A stretch of DNA of 64,000 bases, taken from NCBI GenBank assembly GCA_946186505.1, contig CAMHNI010000004.1, forward strand, positions 1 through 64,000, in the 5' to 3' direction. Under the pieces are notes generated by a model. It worked only from the letters and a program-made list of their open reading frames with translations, had not been told where the DNA came from and made no database searches. Numbering within the stretch: position 1 is the first letter of the stretch; every line of letters starts with the position of its first letter. Positions 26,911-35,497 of this stretch are shown here, piece by piece. This DNA comes from an uncultured Prevotellaceae bacterium (lineage in GTDB: Bacteria; Bacteroidota; Bacteroidia; Bacteroidales; Bacteroidaceae). A program made the translations under genes and the position numbers.

Positions 26911-27876
26911 ATGAAGAAATATTCCATCAACAAGAATAATACAGGACAATGGAAAAAGGACGTCCAGAAATCAGTCATATTTTATAATGAATGGTTTCTA
27001 AACTTTGCACCTTCTACATATGTCAATGCTCGCCAAGATGCTATCAATAAAGTAGAGAATGCTTTCCAGAAGACTGAATGTTTCAACAAGCTCACTATTG
27101 ATATACTGAGGACTGCTCCTGAAACCATTACGATTCTCCGCATGGCTACAACTCCTCCATTGGCACGTGATCGTTTAATGGGCCTTGCTGATGTCCCAAG
27201 AGCATTTGTTAAGGGAATGGAAGAAGGCAAATTGCCACAACGTATGCCAGCTGATATTCTTGAAGATAATCTGAACCGTATTATTGCAGTTATCAGTAAA
27301 TTATTTGATATTGACATTATGCCTTGGCTGACAACTGGGGCCTTCCCTCATGAAATGGATCGATTGTTGGCTACTCATGTAATTGGTGATCGTGTGTGCG
27401 GCTCTTTGGCAGACCCGATAATTCGAAACGAACAAGAGCGCAGACAACTTGGAAGTATCAGTCAGTTCTTGAAAGAAAGGGGGTACAATTTTGTAGAGTC
27501 AAAATACATTAATGATTTTAGGGAAATGGAGCCTGGTACATTCACATACCATTTGAATGTATCTGCTAAAATGGGAAGGCGACAGAATGTTAACATGCCT
27601 ATTGATGTCGTTATTATGCGTAAAACGGCAGCAACAGGTGAACTGCCCTTACTCGTTGAGTGTAAATCTGCGGGCGATTTCACAAACACGAACAAACGAC
27701 GCAAGGAAGAGGCTACAAAAATTGAACAGCTTAAAAACACATATGGCAAAGATGTTGAGTTTGTTCTTTTCCTTTGTGGTTATTTTGACAGCGGATATCT
27801 TGGTTATGAAGCGGCCGAAGGTATTGATTGGGTATGGGAACATCGCATTGAGGACTTAGAAAAAGCAGGTATCTAA
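26911..27876 (+). CDS. XamI-family type II restriction endonuclease
   Basis: 321 residues. Recognised as the RE_XamI family by the C-terminal nuclease block: PIDVVIMRKTAATGELPLLV, then ECKSAGDFTNTNKRRKEEA with the PD-(D/E)xK-type D...ECK residues, and FLCGYFDSGYLGYEAAEGID. XamI itself cuts GTCGAC; whether this enzyme shares that specificity is inferred from family only. It is followed 5 bp later by its likely partner methyltransferase and is AT-richer than the core genes. Confidence 0.88.
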   Translation: MKKYSINKNNTGQWKKDVQKSVIFYNEWFLNFAPSTYVNARQDAINKVENAFQKTECFNKLTIDILRTAPETITILRMATTPPLARDRLMGLADVPRAFVKGMEEGKLPQRMPADILEDNLNRIIAVISKLFDIDIMPWLTTGAFPHEMDRLLATHVIGDRVCGSLADPIIRNEQERRQLGSISQFLKERGYNFVESKYINDFREMEPGTFTYHLNVSAKMGRRQNVNMPIDVVIMRKTAATGELPLLVECKSAGDFTNTNKRRKEEATKIEQLKNTYGKDVEFVLFLCGYFDSGYLGYEAAEGIDWVWEHRIEDLEKAGI

Positions 27877-27881
27877 ACATT

Positions 27882-29414
27882 ATGAATGAAAGAGAGATAA
27901 GAAGAAAGGAAATGCAAGACCATCTTGATGCGCAAAAAACGCAGAAGGATAGGAATGTTATGGGGCAATTCTCCACACCATTCCCGTTGGCGCTTGACAT
28001 GATGACATATATGCGGAAGTTGCTCGGAACTGATGATGTTTCATTTGTTGAGCCATCTATTGGTACAGGAGTTTTCTACTCTGCTTTTACAGAGGTGTTT
28101 GGAAACAAGGGGCAGCAAGTTTTGGGCTTTGAGATAGACCCACATTATTTCAATCCAACAAAAGACTTTTGGGATGGATTTCCGATAGAACTCAGATGCT
28201 CTGATTTTCTTGCCCAGAAACCGGATCGGCTTTTTGACATGCTTGTGGCTAATCCTCCGTATGTTCGCCACCACCATATTGATAACGAAACAAAAGTCAA
28301 GCTCCAAAACGAGATACTTCGTAAGACTGGCATCAGGATTTCCGGTCTAGCAGGACTTTACTGCTATTTTATGATGCTTTCTTCTGCATGGCTAAAAGAA
28401 GGAGGTGTCTCTTGTTGGCTAGTTCCTAGTGAGTTTATGGATGTCAATTACGGAGAAGCTGTTAAACGTTATCTTCTGCAAAATGTAGAACTGCTACATA
28501 TTCACCGATTCAATGCCGACGATTTGCAATTTGCCGATGCCTTGGTTAGTTCATGCATTGTCATTTTTAGAAACAATAGACCTGCTGAAAAGCATAAGAT
28601 ACAATTCACACTTGGCGGTAATATAACTGCTCCTGAGATTGTTAAGATGGTGAGCATACAACAATTAAAGGCAGATCAAAAGTGGACTAATCTATTCACA
28701 CAAGAAATCCAACATGATGAGCATCAAGCAAAACTCGGTGATTTCTTTACAGTAAAGCGCGGTATTGCCACAGGCGACAACGATTTCTTTATCCTTGATA
28801 AGGAAACTATAGAACGTTACGAAATTCCTCAGCAATTTTTGCGCCCGATTCTTCCAAGCCCACGTCATATTAAGAGTGACCGCATTAAGAGTGACAATGG
28901 CATGCCTGTTGTACAGCACCAACAATTCCTATTCTGCTGTAGTTTACCTGAGAGCGTCCTAAAAGAGAAATACCCCAAAGTGTGGGAGTATGTTTGTCTT
29001 GGCTATGAGCGGGGGGTACAAAAAGGCTATATCTGTAGTCGCAGGACGCCATGGTATTCATGTGAAGAGCGAGAACCTGCTGCTATTGTTGTGCCATATA
29101 TGGGACGATCAGAAACGAGTAATCGTCTTTTCCGTTTTATATTAAATACCTCTAAAGCCATCACTACCAACGTTTATCTATTGCTTTACCCGAAGCCACA
29201 ATATGCCCATTGCATTAAGGATGAGAATGTGTTGGAAGAAATTTGGCATGAACTAAATGCTATTCCAACGGAAACACTTTCTCGTAATGGGCGTTTCTAT
29301 GGAGGGGGTCTTCGAAAGATGGAACCAAAGGAGTTGATGCAAACACCTGCTAAAGGTATTGCAGATTTATTGGTAGGCAGAAGAGAGTATCAGCAATTAT
29401 CGCTTTTTGGATAA
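27882..29414 (+). CDS. N6-adenine DNA methyltransferase of the XamI-type R-M system
   Basis: 510 residues. An Eco57I/TaqI-like adenine methyltransferase: GQFSTPFPLALDMM near the start, the SAM-binding block FVEPSIGTGVFYSAF (motif I), and catalytic NPPY (motif IV) in LVANPPYVRHHH. The C-terminal 250 residues are a target-recognition domain containing KRGIATGDNDFFIL, common in this type. It should protect the sites cut by the preceding endonuclease. No frameshift is seen, so the pair looks intact. Confidence 0.92.
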   Translation: MNEREIRRKEMQDHLDAQKTQKDRNVMGQFSTPFPLALDMMTYMRKLLGTDDVSFVEPSIGTGVFYSAFTEVFGNKGQQVLGFEIDPHYFNPTKDFWDGFPIELRCSDFLAQKPDRLFDMLVANPPYVRHHHIDNETKVKLQNEILRKTGIRISGLAGLYCYFMMLSSAWLKEGGVSCWLVPSEFMDVNYGEAVKRYLLQNVELLHIHRFNADDLQFADALVSSCIVIFRNNRPAEKHKIQFTLGGNITAPEIVKMVSIQQLKADQKWTNLFTQEIQHDEHQAKLGDFFTVKRGIATGDNDFFILDKETIERYEIPQQFLRPILPSPRHIKSDRIKSDNGMPVVQHQQFLFCCSLPESVLKEKYPKVWEYVCLGYERGVQKGYICSRRTPWYSCEEREPAAIVVPYMGRSETSNRLFRFILNTSKAITTNVYLLLYPKPQYAHCIKDENVLEEIWHELNAIPTETLSRNGRFYGGGLRKMEPKELMQTPAKGIADLLVGRREYQQLSLFG

Positions 29415-29438
29415 TGACAGATGAGGTTATAGTTGATC

Positions 29439-29742
29439 ATGGAAGGTGATTTTCTAACCTATGCAATCGATTCTCATGGGAAGATGGTCTATATTGAAGA
29501 TGTTCCTAATGGTCTAGCATGTAATTGCAGTCTACCCTAAAGGAAATCTGTTCGAGAATGAAGAACACAAACGAAGATGTCATGCTACCTATAGGCTCTT
29601 TAAGGAGTTATATGACTTTTGTCAGAATTATGTAAATGCAAAAGAATGTCACGACTATTGTTCATTCCATAAGGCTTGCTTCGAATATCGTGGACAAAGA
29701 TATGTGTTTTGTAGCAATAAGAAGATGCACAATTCAACTTAG
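29439..29742 (+). pseudogene. CoiA-like (competence-protein-like) gene remnant
   Basis: From the ATG at 29439 a frame gives LTYAIDSHGKMVYIEDVPNG, then LACNC and a stop at about 29540. That is the N-terminal strand and first cysteine motif of CoiA-like proteins. In a shifted frame sense sequence continues (KGNLFENEEHKRRCHATYRL, then LYDFCQ, ECHDYCSFHKACF) to a stop at 29742. Large internal parts are missing. I interpret it as a decayed gene left in the island. The rest of the 487-bp gap holds only a promoter for the next gene. Confidence 0.55.
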
Positions 29743-29843
29743 TAATAATTGTTTGTCATTTGTTTCGAATGGCGAAATTACTAAAAATAGTTTGAAATCA
29801 GCAACTTTTCTCCCTTACCTGCAATAAGGTGTGGGATTTTTAG

Positions 29844-29851
29844 TATCTTTG
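29844..29851 (+). promoter_or_regulatory. -7 promoter element TATCTTTG
   Basis: Perfect TAnnTTTG match 50 bp before the ATG at 29902. No -33 element at good spacing was recognised. Confidence 0.5.
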
Positions 29852-29901
29852 CACTCCAATTACAATTTTGAGGTTTCATTTTTTTAATAGATGTAGAAGG
29901 T

Positions 29902-30729
29902 ATGCCGATATTTGCATTTTATGATTTTAGGATTGGACAGCGAAAAGATGATGAGGTTGACATGTTTAAGGTTCAGGAAGAGGATAACCAACCCCAAAAG
30001 CATTATGATTCGCCTGAAGCCTGCTTCGGGAGTTTTTTCAAAACGGGTGGCAAGTTGTCGCTGAACGTGTTGAGGGAGAAGGGGAAAGGCAAGGAGAAAT
30101 CTGTAGAATGGGAACCTTTTGAGAATGACGTACTGATGGTGGCTGACGATGTGATACTAATGACTATCGAAAATAACAAGGTTAAGCACACTACCAACAA
30201 AAAGAAAGACGTGCCACATGAGCATCATCCTTATTGTCACGTGGTGATTGACAATCGACCAGGACATCATGTGATGGCTGTAGTGAAGAATTCGGCTTTC
30301 GACAATAAGCCTGACAAAGTATGTGGCATACTCCATCAGGTATTCAACAGCCCGACTATTCTTGGGCAGTATCATTTGCAAATTGAGTTTATCAAGCGAC
30401 AGAGGAAGAAAAACGAATTCTGGCCTGTGGTGAATGATATCCGAAGTATATTCAAGGATAGTGTGCGTCAGATTCGCATGGATTTTTCGGGCAAGGATGC
30501 AGATGTTGATTCTAATCCAAATGATGTGGTGGCCATGATGTGCTCGCTGGCCAGAAAATCAGCATCTACGGCTGCTGTCACTCTGAATGCCGAGGGTGAA
30601 GAGGTGAAGCTGGATGAACTTCACGAAGATCTGACAAACATGGCAAATATCTGCCTGACGCAGAAGGGCTACGACTTAACTGTGAAATTCCGCACTTTGG
30701 TCTCTATCGCTATGGAGCTGACATCGTAG
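29902..30729 (+). CDS. Unrecognised 275-residue island protein
   Basis: No family recognised. The protein is soluble, without signal or membrane segment. It starts MPIFAFYDFRIGQRKDDEVD, has a Lys-rich segment, a His-rich patch (HEHHPYCHVVIDNRPGHH) and a helical C-terminal third. It is placed with its own promoter between the R-M system and the VirE-type genes, and is followed by an overlapping frame and a second unknown gene in the same orientation. It may be a phage-defence or element-maintenance factor, but nothing in the sequence shows this. Confidence 0.7.
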   Translation: MPIFAFYDFRIGQRKDDEVDMFKVQEEDNQPQKHYDSPEACFGSFFKTGGKLSLNVLREKGKGKEKSVEWEPFENDVLMVADDVILMTIENNKVKHTTNKKKDVPHEHHPYCHVVIDNRPGHHVMAVVKNSAFDNKPDKVCGILHQVFNSPTILGQYHLQIEFIKRQRKKNEFWPVVNDIRSIFKDSVRQIRMDFSGKDADVDSNPNDVVAMMCSLARKSASTAAVTLNAEGEEVKLDELHEDLTNMANICLTQKGYDLTVKFRTLVSIAMELTS

Positions 30730-30740
30730 CCCAATTTGGT

Positions 30741-30914
30741 GTGGAAGACGAAGTGATAGAAGAGTTTGAAGGCGGTGTCAAGAGAATGAACTTCGAGAAT
30801 CCCAATGGCAGCTTTGCCTTAATAGATTGGCTCGACCGCATGCAGGAACTATTAAAGACATATGGAGATGAAATACCTGTTCAGAAAGGAACTGCGCGAC
30901 GCCGTAGAAGATAA
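30741..30914 (+). other. Open -1 frame bridging two unknown genes
   Basis: The frame one base behind the 275-residue gene is open from about 30620 to the stop at 30912-30914 and reads like real protein from 30741 (VEDEVIEEFEGGV, NFENPNGSFALIDWLDRMQE). Possible starts are GTG 30741 or ATG 30786; it overlaps the next gene by about 50 bp. Either a small separate gene, or the true C-terminus of the preceding protein reached by a frameshift. Confidence 0.4.
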
Positions 30915-31743
30915 ATACGGGGAATTCCGCGTGTATGAGGCACTGAGAATTCCATGCATAGCGCAGATGAATGAATCGGAAGAATTTGCGCTACACCCCA
31001 GCGACTTGTTTTATCATACGCTTTTCACAATAGACGAGATAAAGCAATGGAGCAGTGTTGATGCTAAGAAATATATCAGTAATGCTTTGTGGGATGACTT
31101 GTATAGTTGCTTTAGGGAGAATGGCGGTGTATATTCAAAAGATGATCTGAATAAGGCCGTGGCCGAGGTGATGTATTCTGTGGCCATGCTCCTGACGTGG
31201 AGTGATCTTCCCAATTTCATTCCCTTGGCAGGTACAATGATCTATCAGATAGAAATGCACTTGCCTGGCTATACTGACGATGTGCATAAGAAATTCGATG
31301 ATAGCTTCGATATGCAGGATGCAGATGCTTTCAGGAAGTATCTTGCAGATTATTTGGTTTCAGACGAGCAGATATCAGAGGACATCAATGTGATGATAGA
31401 CGAGATAGGCTTAAATGATAAAACACCTGTCATTGAATCGCCTGTTAAGGAGGTAGAAAGCAAAACTGGAACTCTTACCATCAGCCAGCTTGTTATCTTA
31501 TTCTCTTCTGTGCTAAACGTCAGCCTCGATCCAACTTTTGACAATCAAAGTAGTTTGGCGACTTTCATTGCTCGTGTGTCAGGCAAAGAATTTGAGAGTG
31601 TTAGACAGAAGATTATGAGTCTGGCCAAGGCCAAAAAGCCCGGCAAGCAAACAAAGAAAGATGCAGAGATTGTAGCTAAGATGTTGGATGACTATAATCC
31701 TCAGTTAGCAAGCGAAATTAGAGATAGATATATAGACGATTGA
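30862..31743 (+). CDS. Unrecognised 293-residue island protein
   Basis: Starts MEMKYLFRKELRDAVEDKYG (an ATG at 30868 is also possible). The N-terminal two-thirds is helical and acidic. The C-terminal third, beginning LTISQLVILFSSVLNVSLD and ending NPQLASEIRDRY, resembles a helical domain seen at the end of many Bacteroidetes mobile-element proteins. The Lys-rich KAKKPGKQTKK stretch may contact nucleic acid. A strong terminator follows, so it ends the transcript begun at 29902. Confidence 0.7.
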   Translation: MEMKYLFRKELRDAVEDKYGEFRVYEALRIPCIAQMNESEEFALHPSDLFYHTLFTIDEIKQWSSVDAKKYISNALWDDLYSCFRENGGVYSKDDLNKAVAEVMYSVAMLLTWSDLPNFIPLAGTMIYQIEMHLPGYTDDVHKKFDDSFDMQDADAFRKYLADYLVSDEQISEDINVMIDEIGLNDKTPVIESPVKEVESKTGTLTISQLVILFSSVLNVSLDPTFDNQSSLATFIARVSGKEFESVRQKIMSLAKAKKPGKQTKKDAEIVAKMLDDYNPQLASEIRDRYIDD

Positions 31744-31799
31744 TAAGTTTGTAGTACTACACGACCACTACAGAAGTACTACACCATTATTACCTTTGT

Positions 31800-31834
31800 C
31801 CCCAGATTCCAAAATGGAGTCTGGGGCTTTTCGT
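31800..31834 (+). terminator. Strong rho-independent terminator
   Basis: A 12-bp stem with one G-T pair, CCCCAGATTCCA - AAA - TGGAGTCTGGGG, followed by CTTTTCGTTT. It closes the unknown two-gene unit ending at 31743. Confidence 0.85.
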
Positions 31835-31922
31835 TTATGCCCCTTTATTAACCTGGGTGGAGTGAGAATCTCATGAGGTAAGGCTGCGCAGCGTTCTTCG
31901 AAACTCACAAAGCTCAAACAAA

Positions 31923-32381
31923 ATGAAGATCATAATTGAGAAAGGTGATTCGGAAGAGAAGGTAAAGATGGCTGAGGCATTGCTGGCTAATGGGCTGGTG
32001 AGTGCCATTGAGAGGGCCGAAGTGAAAGTTGACGTGGTCAGCAAGTCAAACGAAGAGGTGGCTGCGGCTGTAGCCGAGGTTACACGGTTGTTTGGTGTGG
32101 GTGCTCAGTGGACGGCTGTCTATAGGGTGTTGGTTGACTTCTGTGGTTGGGACAGCGATGTGGCAGCATTCTGCCGTCGCATGAACCTTATTATTAAAGA
32201 TGTGAAGGTCTCGTTTGATTGTAACTATCAGGCTATCCAGAAACCGCTGGCGGCTAATGGCATACTCAGGAAGGATTTTAAGGCCTGGCAGAAGTATCGT
32301 GCTCCGAAGGGTGACCGGGTGTTTCCAAGACAGTTGCTTATTGCCGAAAAGTTGCTGAAATTACTTTCAATCAATGCTTAA
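31923..32381 (+). CDS. Small hypothetical protein of VirE-type loci
   Basis: 152 residues with no recognised domain. It starts MKIIIEKGDSEEKVKMAEAL, has a helical N-terminal half and a basic C-terminal half (ILRKDFKAWQKYRAPKGDRV). Similar small proteins accompany VirE/DUF3987 genes in Bacteroidetes mobile loci (from memory). Function unknown. Confidence 0.65.
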   Translation: MKIIIEKGDSEEKVKMAEALLANGLVSAIERAEVKVDVVSKSNEEVAAAVAEVTRLFGVGAQWTAVYRVLVDFCGWDSDVAAFCRRMNLIIKDVKVSFDCNYQAIQKPLAANGILRKDFKAWQKYRAPKGDRVFPRQLLIAEKLLKLLSINA

Positions 32382-32447
32382 ATTTACGATGATTATCTGG
32401 AATTTACTATCTGAAAGTAATCAAATACAACCCCTCGTTTTTTGCCT

Positions 32448-32455
32448 TACCTTTG
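32448..32455 (+). promoter_or_regulatory. -7 element TACCTTTG upstream of the VirE-type operon
   Basis: Perfect TAnnTTTG match about 87 bp before the ATG at 32542, in a 130-bp gap between genes. Confidence 0.55.
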
Positions 32456-32541
32456 CATCGTCGAAAGGACATAAGGGCCCGAGACACAACAAAAAGTTTA
32501 ATCTGAGCTGAATGCGAGTGAGGGAAGTCTCGCGAGTGAAA

Positions 32542-33036
32542 ATGGCCAAATTTCAGCACTTGCTTCATCTCGCAAATTCAATCAGATTTATGCAGAACGA
32601 ATTCAAGAAGCAGCTGTTGCTGCAAAACGTCCAGATGGACGGCAGTGTGAACTTCAACGTGAATGGTAACATTACCATTATTCCATGCCCGTGGGAAGAC
32701 GAGAAGGAGGTAACCAACGGTGAATGTGTAAGCTATGAGGGCGGCATCAAGGTAGAGCCCAATGGACTGACACGTGTAACAAGGTGGAACCGGGGTTCAA
32801 GAGGACCTCTCCACGAAACTCTCTTCGAGACTCTTCACGGAGCAGTGAAGATGACACGCCCTCAAATACGTCCCAGCGATGGTCGCCGACGCATCAACGA
32901 GGAGTACATCTACGTCACCTTCAAGTTCCCGAAGAAATACGGGCTGGCTCTGACCAAGGCCCTCTATCAGGAGGAGGCCGACGAGATTTTGTCTTACTTT
33001 AAAACACGCAAGGAGGAAACTGTATGGAGCAAATGA
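32542..33036 (+). CDS. Hypothetical protein preceding the VirE-N/DUF3987 gene
   Basis: About 164 residues from the ATG at 32542 (MAKFQHLLHLANSIRFMQNE); a further ATG at 32512 adds ten residues. No domain recognised. A basic central region (VTRWNRGSRGPLHETLFETL) and KMTRPQIRPSDGRRR suggest nucleic-acid contact. Its last 13 bases overlap the start of the VirE-N/DUF3987 gene, so the two are translationally coupled. Confidence 0.65.
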   Translation: MAKFQHLLHLANSIRFMQNEFKKQLLLQNVQMDGSVNFNVNGNITIIPCPWEDEKEVTNGECVSYEGGIKVEPNGLTRVTRWNRGSRGPLHETLFETLHGAVKMTRPQIRPSDGRRRINEEYIYVTFKFPKKYGLALTKALYQEEADEILSYFKTRKEETVWSK

Positions 33037-35474
33037 AATGGCTAATAGCAATCAATCCGCGACAGAACAAGGAGCAAACAAGGGCATTCGTAAAAGAATG
33101 CCCGCTCCAAGACTATGATTCTCTTACGAAGTCACCAAGATTGAAGCAGTTGGAGCAGCGCATCAACGGCAGTCAGGATGAAGAGGAGCAGCGCAAGTTA
33201 AAGGGCTGGTTGCCGTTCCGCTGTCCGCACTACACCAAGTTCCGTGATGACTATCGCGATCGTGAGCATATCGTTGCCGAGAGTTTCACTTGGCAGACTT
33301 GCATCGATATTGATGACCCTGAGTTGGTGGAAAAAGCCAACGAGATGTCTGAAAAACTCGATGTTGAGATAGGTGGACGTTGGCAGGGCTTGATGCTCCA
33401 TAAGGATTACTCTATCCGTCGCAAACTGCACATCGATATTCGTCTGCCATTAGGTATGACGGTGCCCGAGGCGCAACGTGAGTATTGTAAGGCTCTTGGT
33501 GTAGCTTGCGATACAAGTTGTTTTACCCCTGAGAGGTTTATCTACATCTCGCCAGCCGATTTTGAAATCTATCGTGCTGATGGTTGGTACGCTCAACTTT
33601 CAGAGGAAGAGATTGCTCAGCGTCGCAAGGCCTATACAGATAGAGGACTCTCGATAGATGGTCGTACTGAGGATGGCTCTTACTATGATCCAGGCGATGA
33701 TGGCGATGCTCCAACACCTGCCCCTGTAGCACCTGCCGTGCCCCCCGAAGCCCCTGCAGAGAAAGTTGAAACTAAGTACCCGCAAGAATTTAAGGGTGTG
33801 CCTTATACCTCTATTATCAGTGAGTACTGGCGCAGAACGGGTGGTGAGCCCTCAGAGGGTGAGCGTAACAAGCGACTGCATCAGTTGGCGGCTAACCTGC
33901 GAGCCATCTGCGATGATAACGAGGAATGGTTGTTGGAAGTGATGCCCCGATATGGCCTTTCCGTTCAGGAAATGAGGAGCATTATCCATTCGGCTTGCAA
34001 GGAACCTACCAAAGGTTCACGACTGATAGATCAGATTGTGAGTGCGCTCGAAATGGGAATCTCTTCGGATGAAATCGAGGATGCCGAGGCTGTGGCTGCT
34101 GAGACTGGTGTGAAAGTCAATGTCAAAGCCCTGCCCATTGGTTTGAAAGAGTCGCTGACGGGTGTTCCCGTTTCCATGCACATGCCTGTGCTCTGTGGCA
34201 TCATGCCGATGGCAGCGGCCTACGCTGACCAGGTGGAGGTGGAGTATTGTGATGGTAATATCCATCGCCTCGGGCTGATGAGCATCATTCGCGGTGAGCA
34301 GGCCTCGAACAAATCGGTGGTGAAAAATGCCATTGACATCTGGAAACGCCAACTGGAAGAGGAGGATGCACTGGCCCGCAAGCGTGAAGAGGAATGGAAG
34401 GAACGCAAGAAGGGCCGTAAGGCTAACGAGAAGGCTCCCGACGACCCACACGTTTTGATAAGAATGGTGCCGGTGACGGTCTCGTGTTCTACGCTGTTGA
34501 AGCGATTCAAGAATGCCCAAGGGCACACGCTATACTCGTTTGGCGAGGAACTTGACACCCTCCGGAAAACCAACGGTGCTGGCAGTTGGAGTTCGAAGTA
34601 CGACATCTATCGCCTCTCGTTTGATAACGGTGAATGGGGGCAGGACTACAACTCGGATCAGGCTGAATCTGGTGTCGTGAAAGTAGCTTATAACTGGACG
34701 ATGCTCGGAACCTATGGGGCCATGCGGAAGTGCTTTAAGTCGGATAATATCGAGAACGGTCTTTCTTCGCGTATCCTCGTTGCCGAGATGCCTGACAGTT
34801 CTTTTTCAAAGATGCCGAAGTTTGGCAAACGTTCGGCTGAGGACGAGGCTCGAATCCAGCAGGCTGTAACAAGATTGCGTTCGTTTAGCGGACTGGTGGA
34901 TGTACCACGTTTGAGGAAAGCCATCGAGGCGTGGGTGGAGGAGAAGCGTGTAGAGGCTGCTAAGGACATCGACCATGTGAAGGACACTTATCGTAAACGT
35001 GCTGCCGTCATCGGCTTCCGTTGTGGAGTGATCTTCCACCTGCTGGAGACCCCCTCCCCGCTCCCCCTGAATGGGGAGAGTAGTCACCTTCAAGGGCAGG
35101 AACTATCAACTCCCCTCCATACAGGGAGGGGTAAGGGGGTGGGTCGGGAGTCCAAAAACTGTATAAAGTTTGCGCTGATGATGGCCGAGTATTGCCTAAG
35201 TCAGCAGATTAAGACCTTCGGTGAGGCCCTGCAAAATCAGTACGTCGATGCCAGCGACGAGTGCCAGCGCTATGGCGCCAATCACTCGGTGTTCGACCAA
35301 CTGGCTCCTTCGTTCTCGATGGATGATCTCCGTGCTCTGAAACGTGGCTATTGTGGTGAGTCGGCTTTGCGCAACATCATCACCCGCTGGAAACGCGATG
35401 GCTGGATTGAGAAAACCGACAGCAAACACTGGGCTAAAGTGCCACAATGCCACATTGCCACTTTGCCACATTAA
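33024..35474 (+). CDS. VirE N-terminal/DUF3987 protein (primase-helicase-like)
   Basis: 816 residues. The N-terminal 215 or so match the BT4734-like VirE-N domain: LKGWLPFRCPHYTKFRDDYR, IGGRWQGLMLHKDYS and CFTPERFIYISPADFEIY, a primase-like fold. After a Pro/Ala-rich linker comes a DUF3987 helicase-like domain (SIIRGEQASNKSVVKNAIDI is its P-loop-like segment). About 34 residues near 676-709 are translated from a different REP-like palindrome. The C-terminus VPQCHIATLPH is encoded by the 19-bp repeat also found at 26357. Probably a replication or mobilisation protein of the island; it is not the Agrobacterium VirE2 type. Confidence 0.85.
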   Translation: MEQMKWLIAINPRQNKEQTRAFVKECPLQDYDSLTKSPRLKQLEQRINGSQDEEEQRKLKGWLPFRCPHYTKFRDDYRDREHIVAESFTWQTCIDIDDPELVEKANEMSEKLDVEIGGRWQGLMLHKDYSIRRKLHIDIRLPLGMTVPEAQREYCKALGVACDTSCFTPERFIYISPADFEIYRADGWYAQLSEEEIAQRRKAYTDRGLSIDGRTEDGSYYDPGDDGDAPTPAPVAPAVPPEAPAEKVETKYPQEFKGVPYTSIISEYWRRTGGEPSEGERNKRLHQLAANLRAICDDNEEWLLEVMPRYGLSVQEMRSIIHSACKEPTKGSRLIDQIVSALEMGISSDEIEDAEAVAAETGVKVNVKALPIGLKESLTGVPVSMHMPVLCGIMPMAAAYADQVEVEYCDGNIHRLGLMSIIRGEQASNKSVVKNAIDIWKRQLEEEDALARKREEEWKERKKGRKANEKAPDDPHVLIRMVPVTVSCSTLLKRFKNAQGHTLYSFGEELDTLRKTNGAGSWSSKYDIYRLSFDNGEWGQDYNSDQAESGVVKVAYNWTMLGTYGAMRKCFKSDNIENGLSSRILVAEMPDSSFSKMPKFGKRSAEDEARIQQAVTRLRSFSGLVDVPRLRKAIEAWVEEKRVEAAKDIDHVKDTYRKRAAVIGFRCGVIFHLLETPSPLPLNGESSHLQGQELSTPLHTGRGKGVGRESKNCIKFALMMAEYCLSQQIKTFGEALQNQYVDASDECQRYGANHSVFDQLAPSFSMDDLRALKRGYCGESALRNIITRWKRDGWIEKTDSKHWAKVPQCHIATLPH
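35049..35145. repeat. Second REP-like type, inside the DUF3987 reading frame
   Basis: Inverted arms ACCCCCTCCCCGCTCCCCCT and CAGGGAGGGGTAAGGGGGTG around a short spacer. A GC-skewed palindrome unlike the GGCTTGGGGAGG units elsewhere in the window. It keeps frame and contains no stop codon. Confidence 0.8.
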
Positions 35475-35475
35475 G
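35457..35475 (+). repeat. Third copy of the 19-bp GCCAC repeat
   Basis: GCCACTTTGCCACATTAAG, identical to 26357-26375 and in the same orientation. The TAA inside it is the stop codon of the VirE-N/DUF3987 gene. A related CCACAATG word precedes it, as at the other site. Confidence 0.9.
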
Positions 35476-35497
35476 GTTGTTTTAAATATGTATGATT

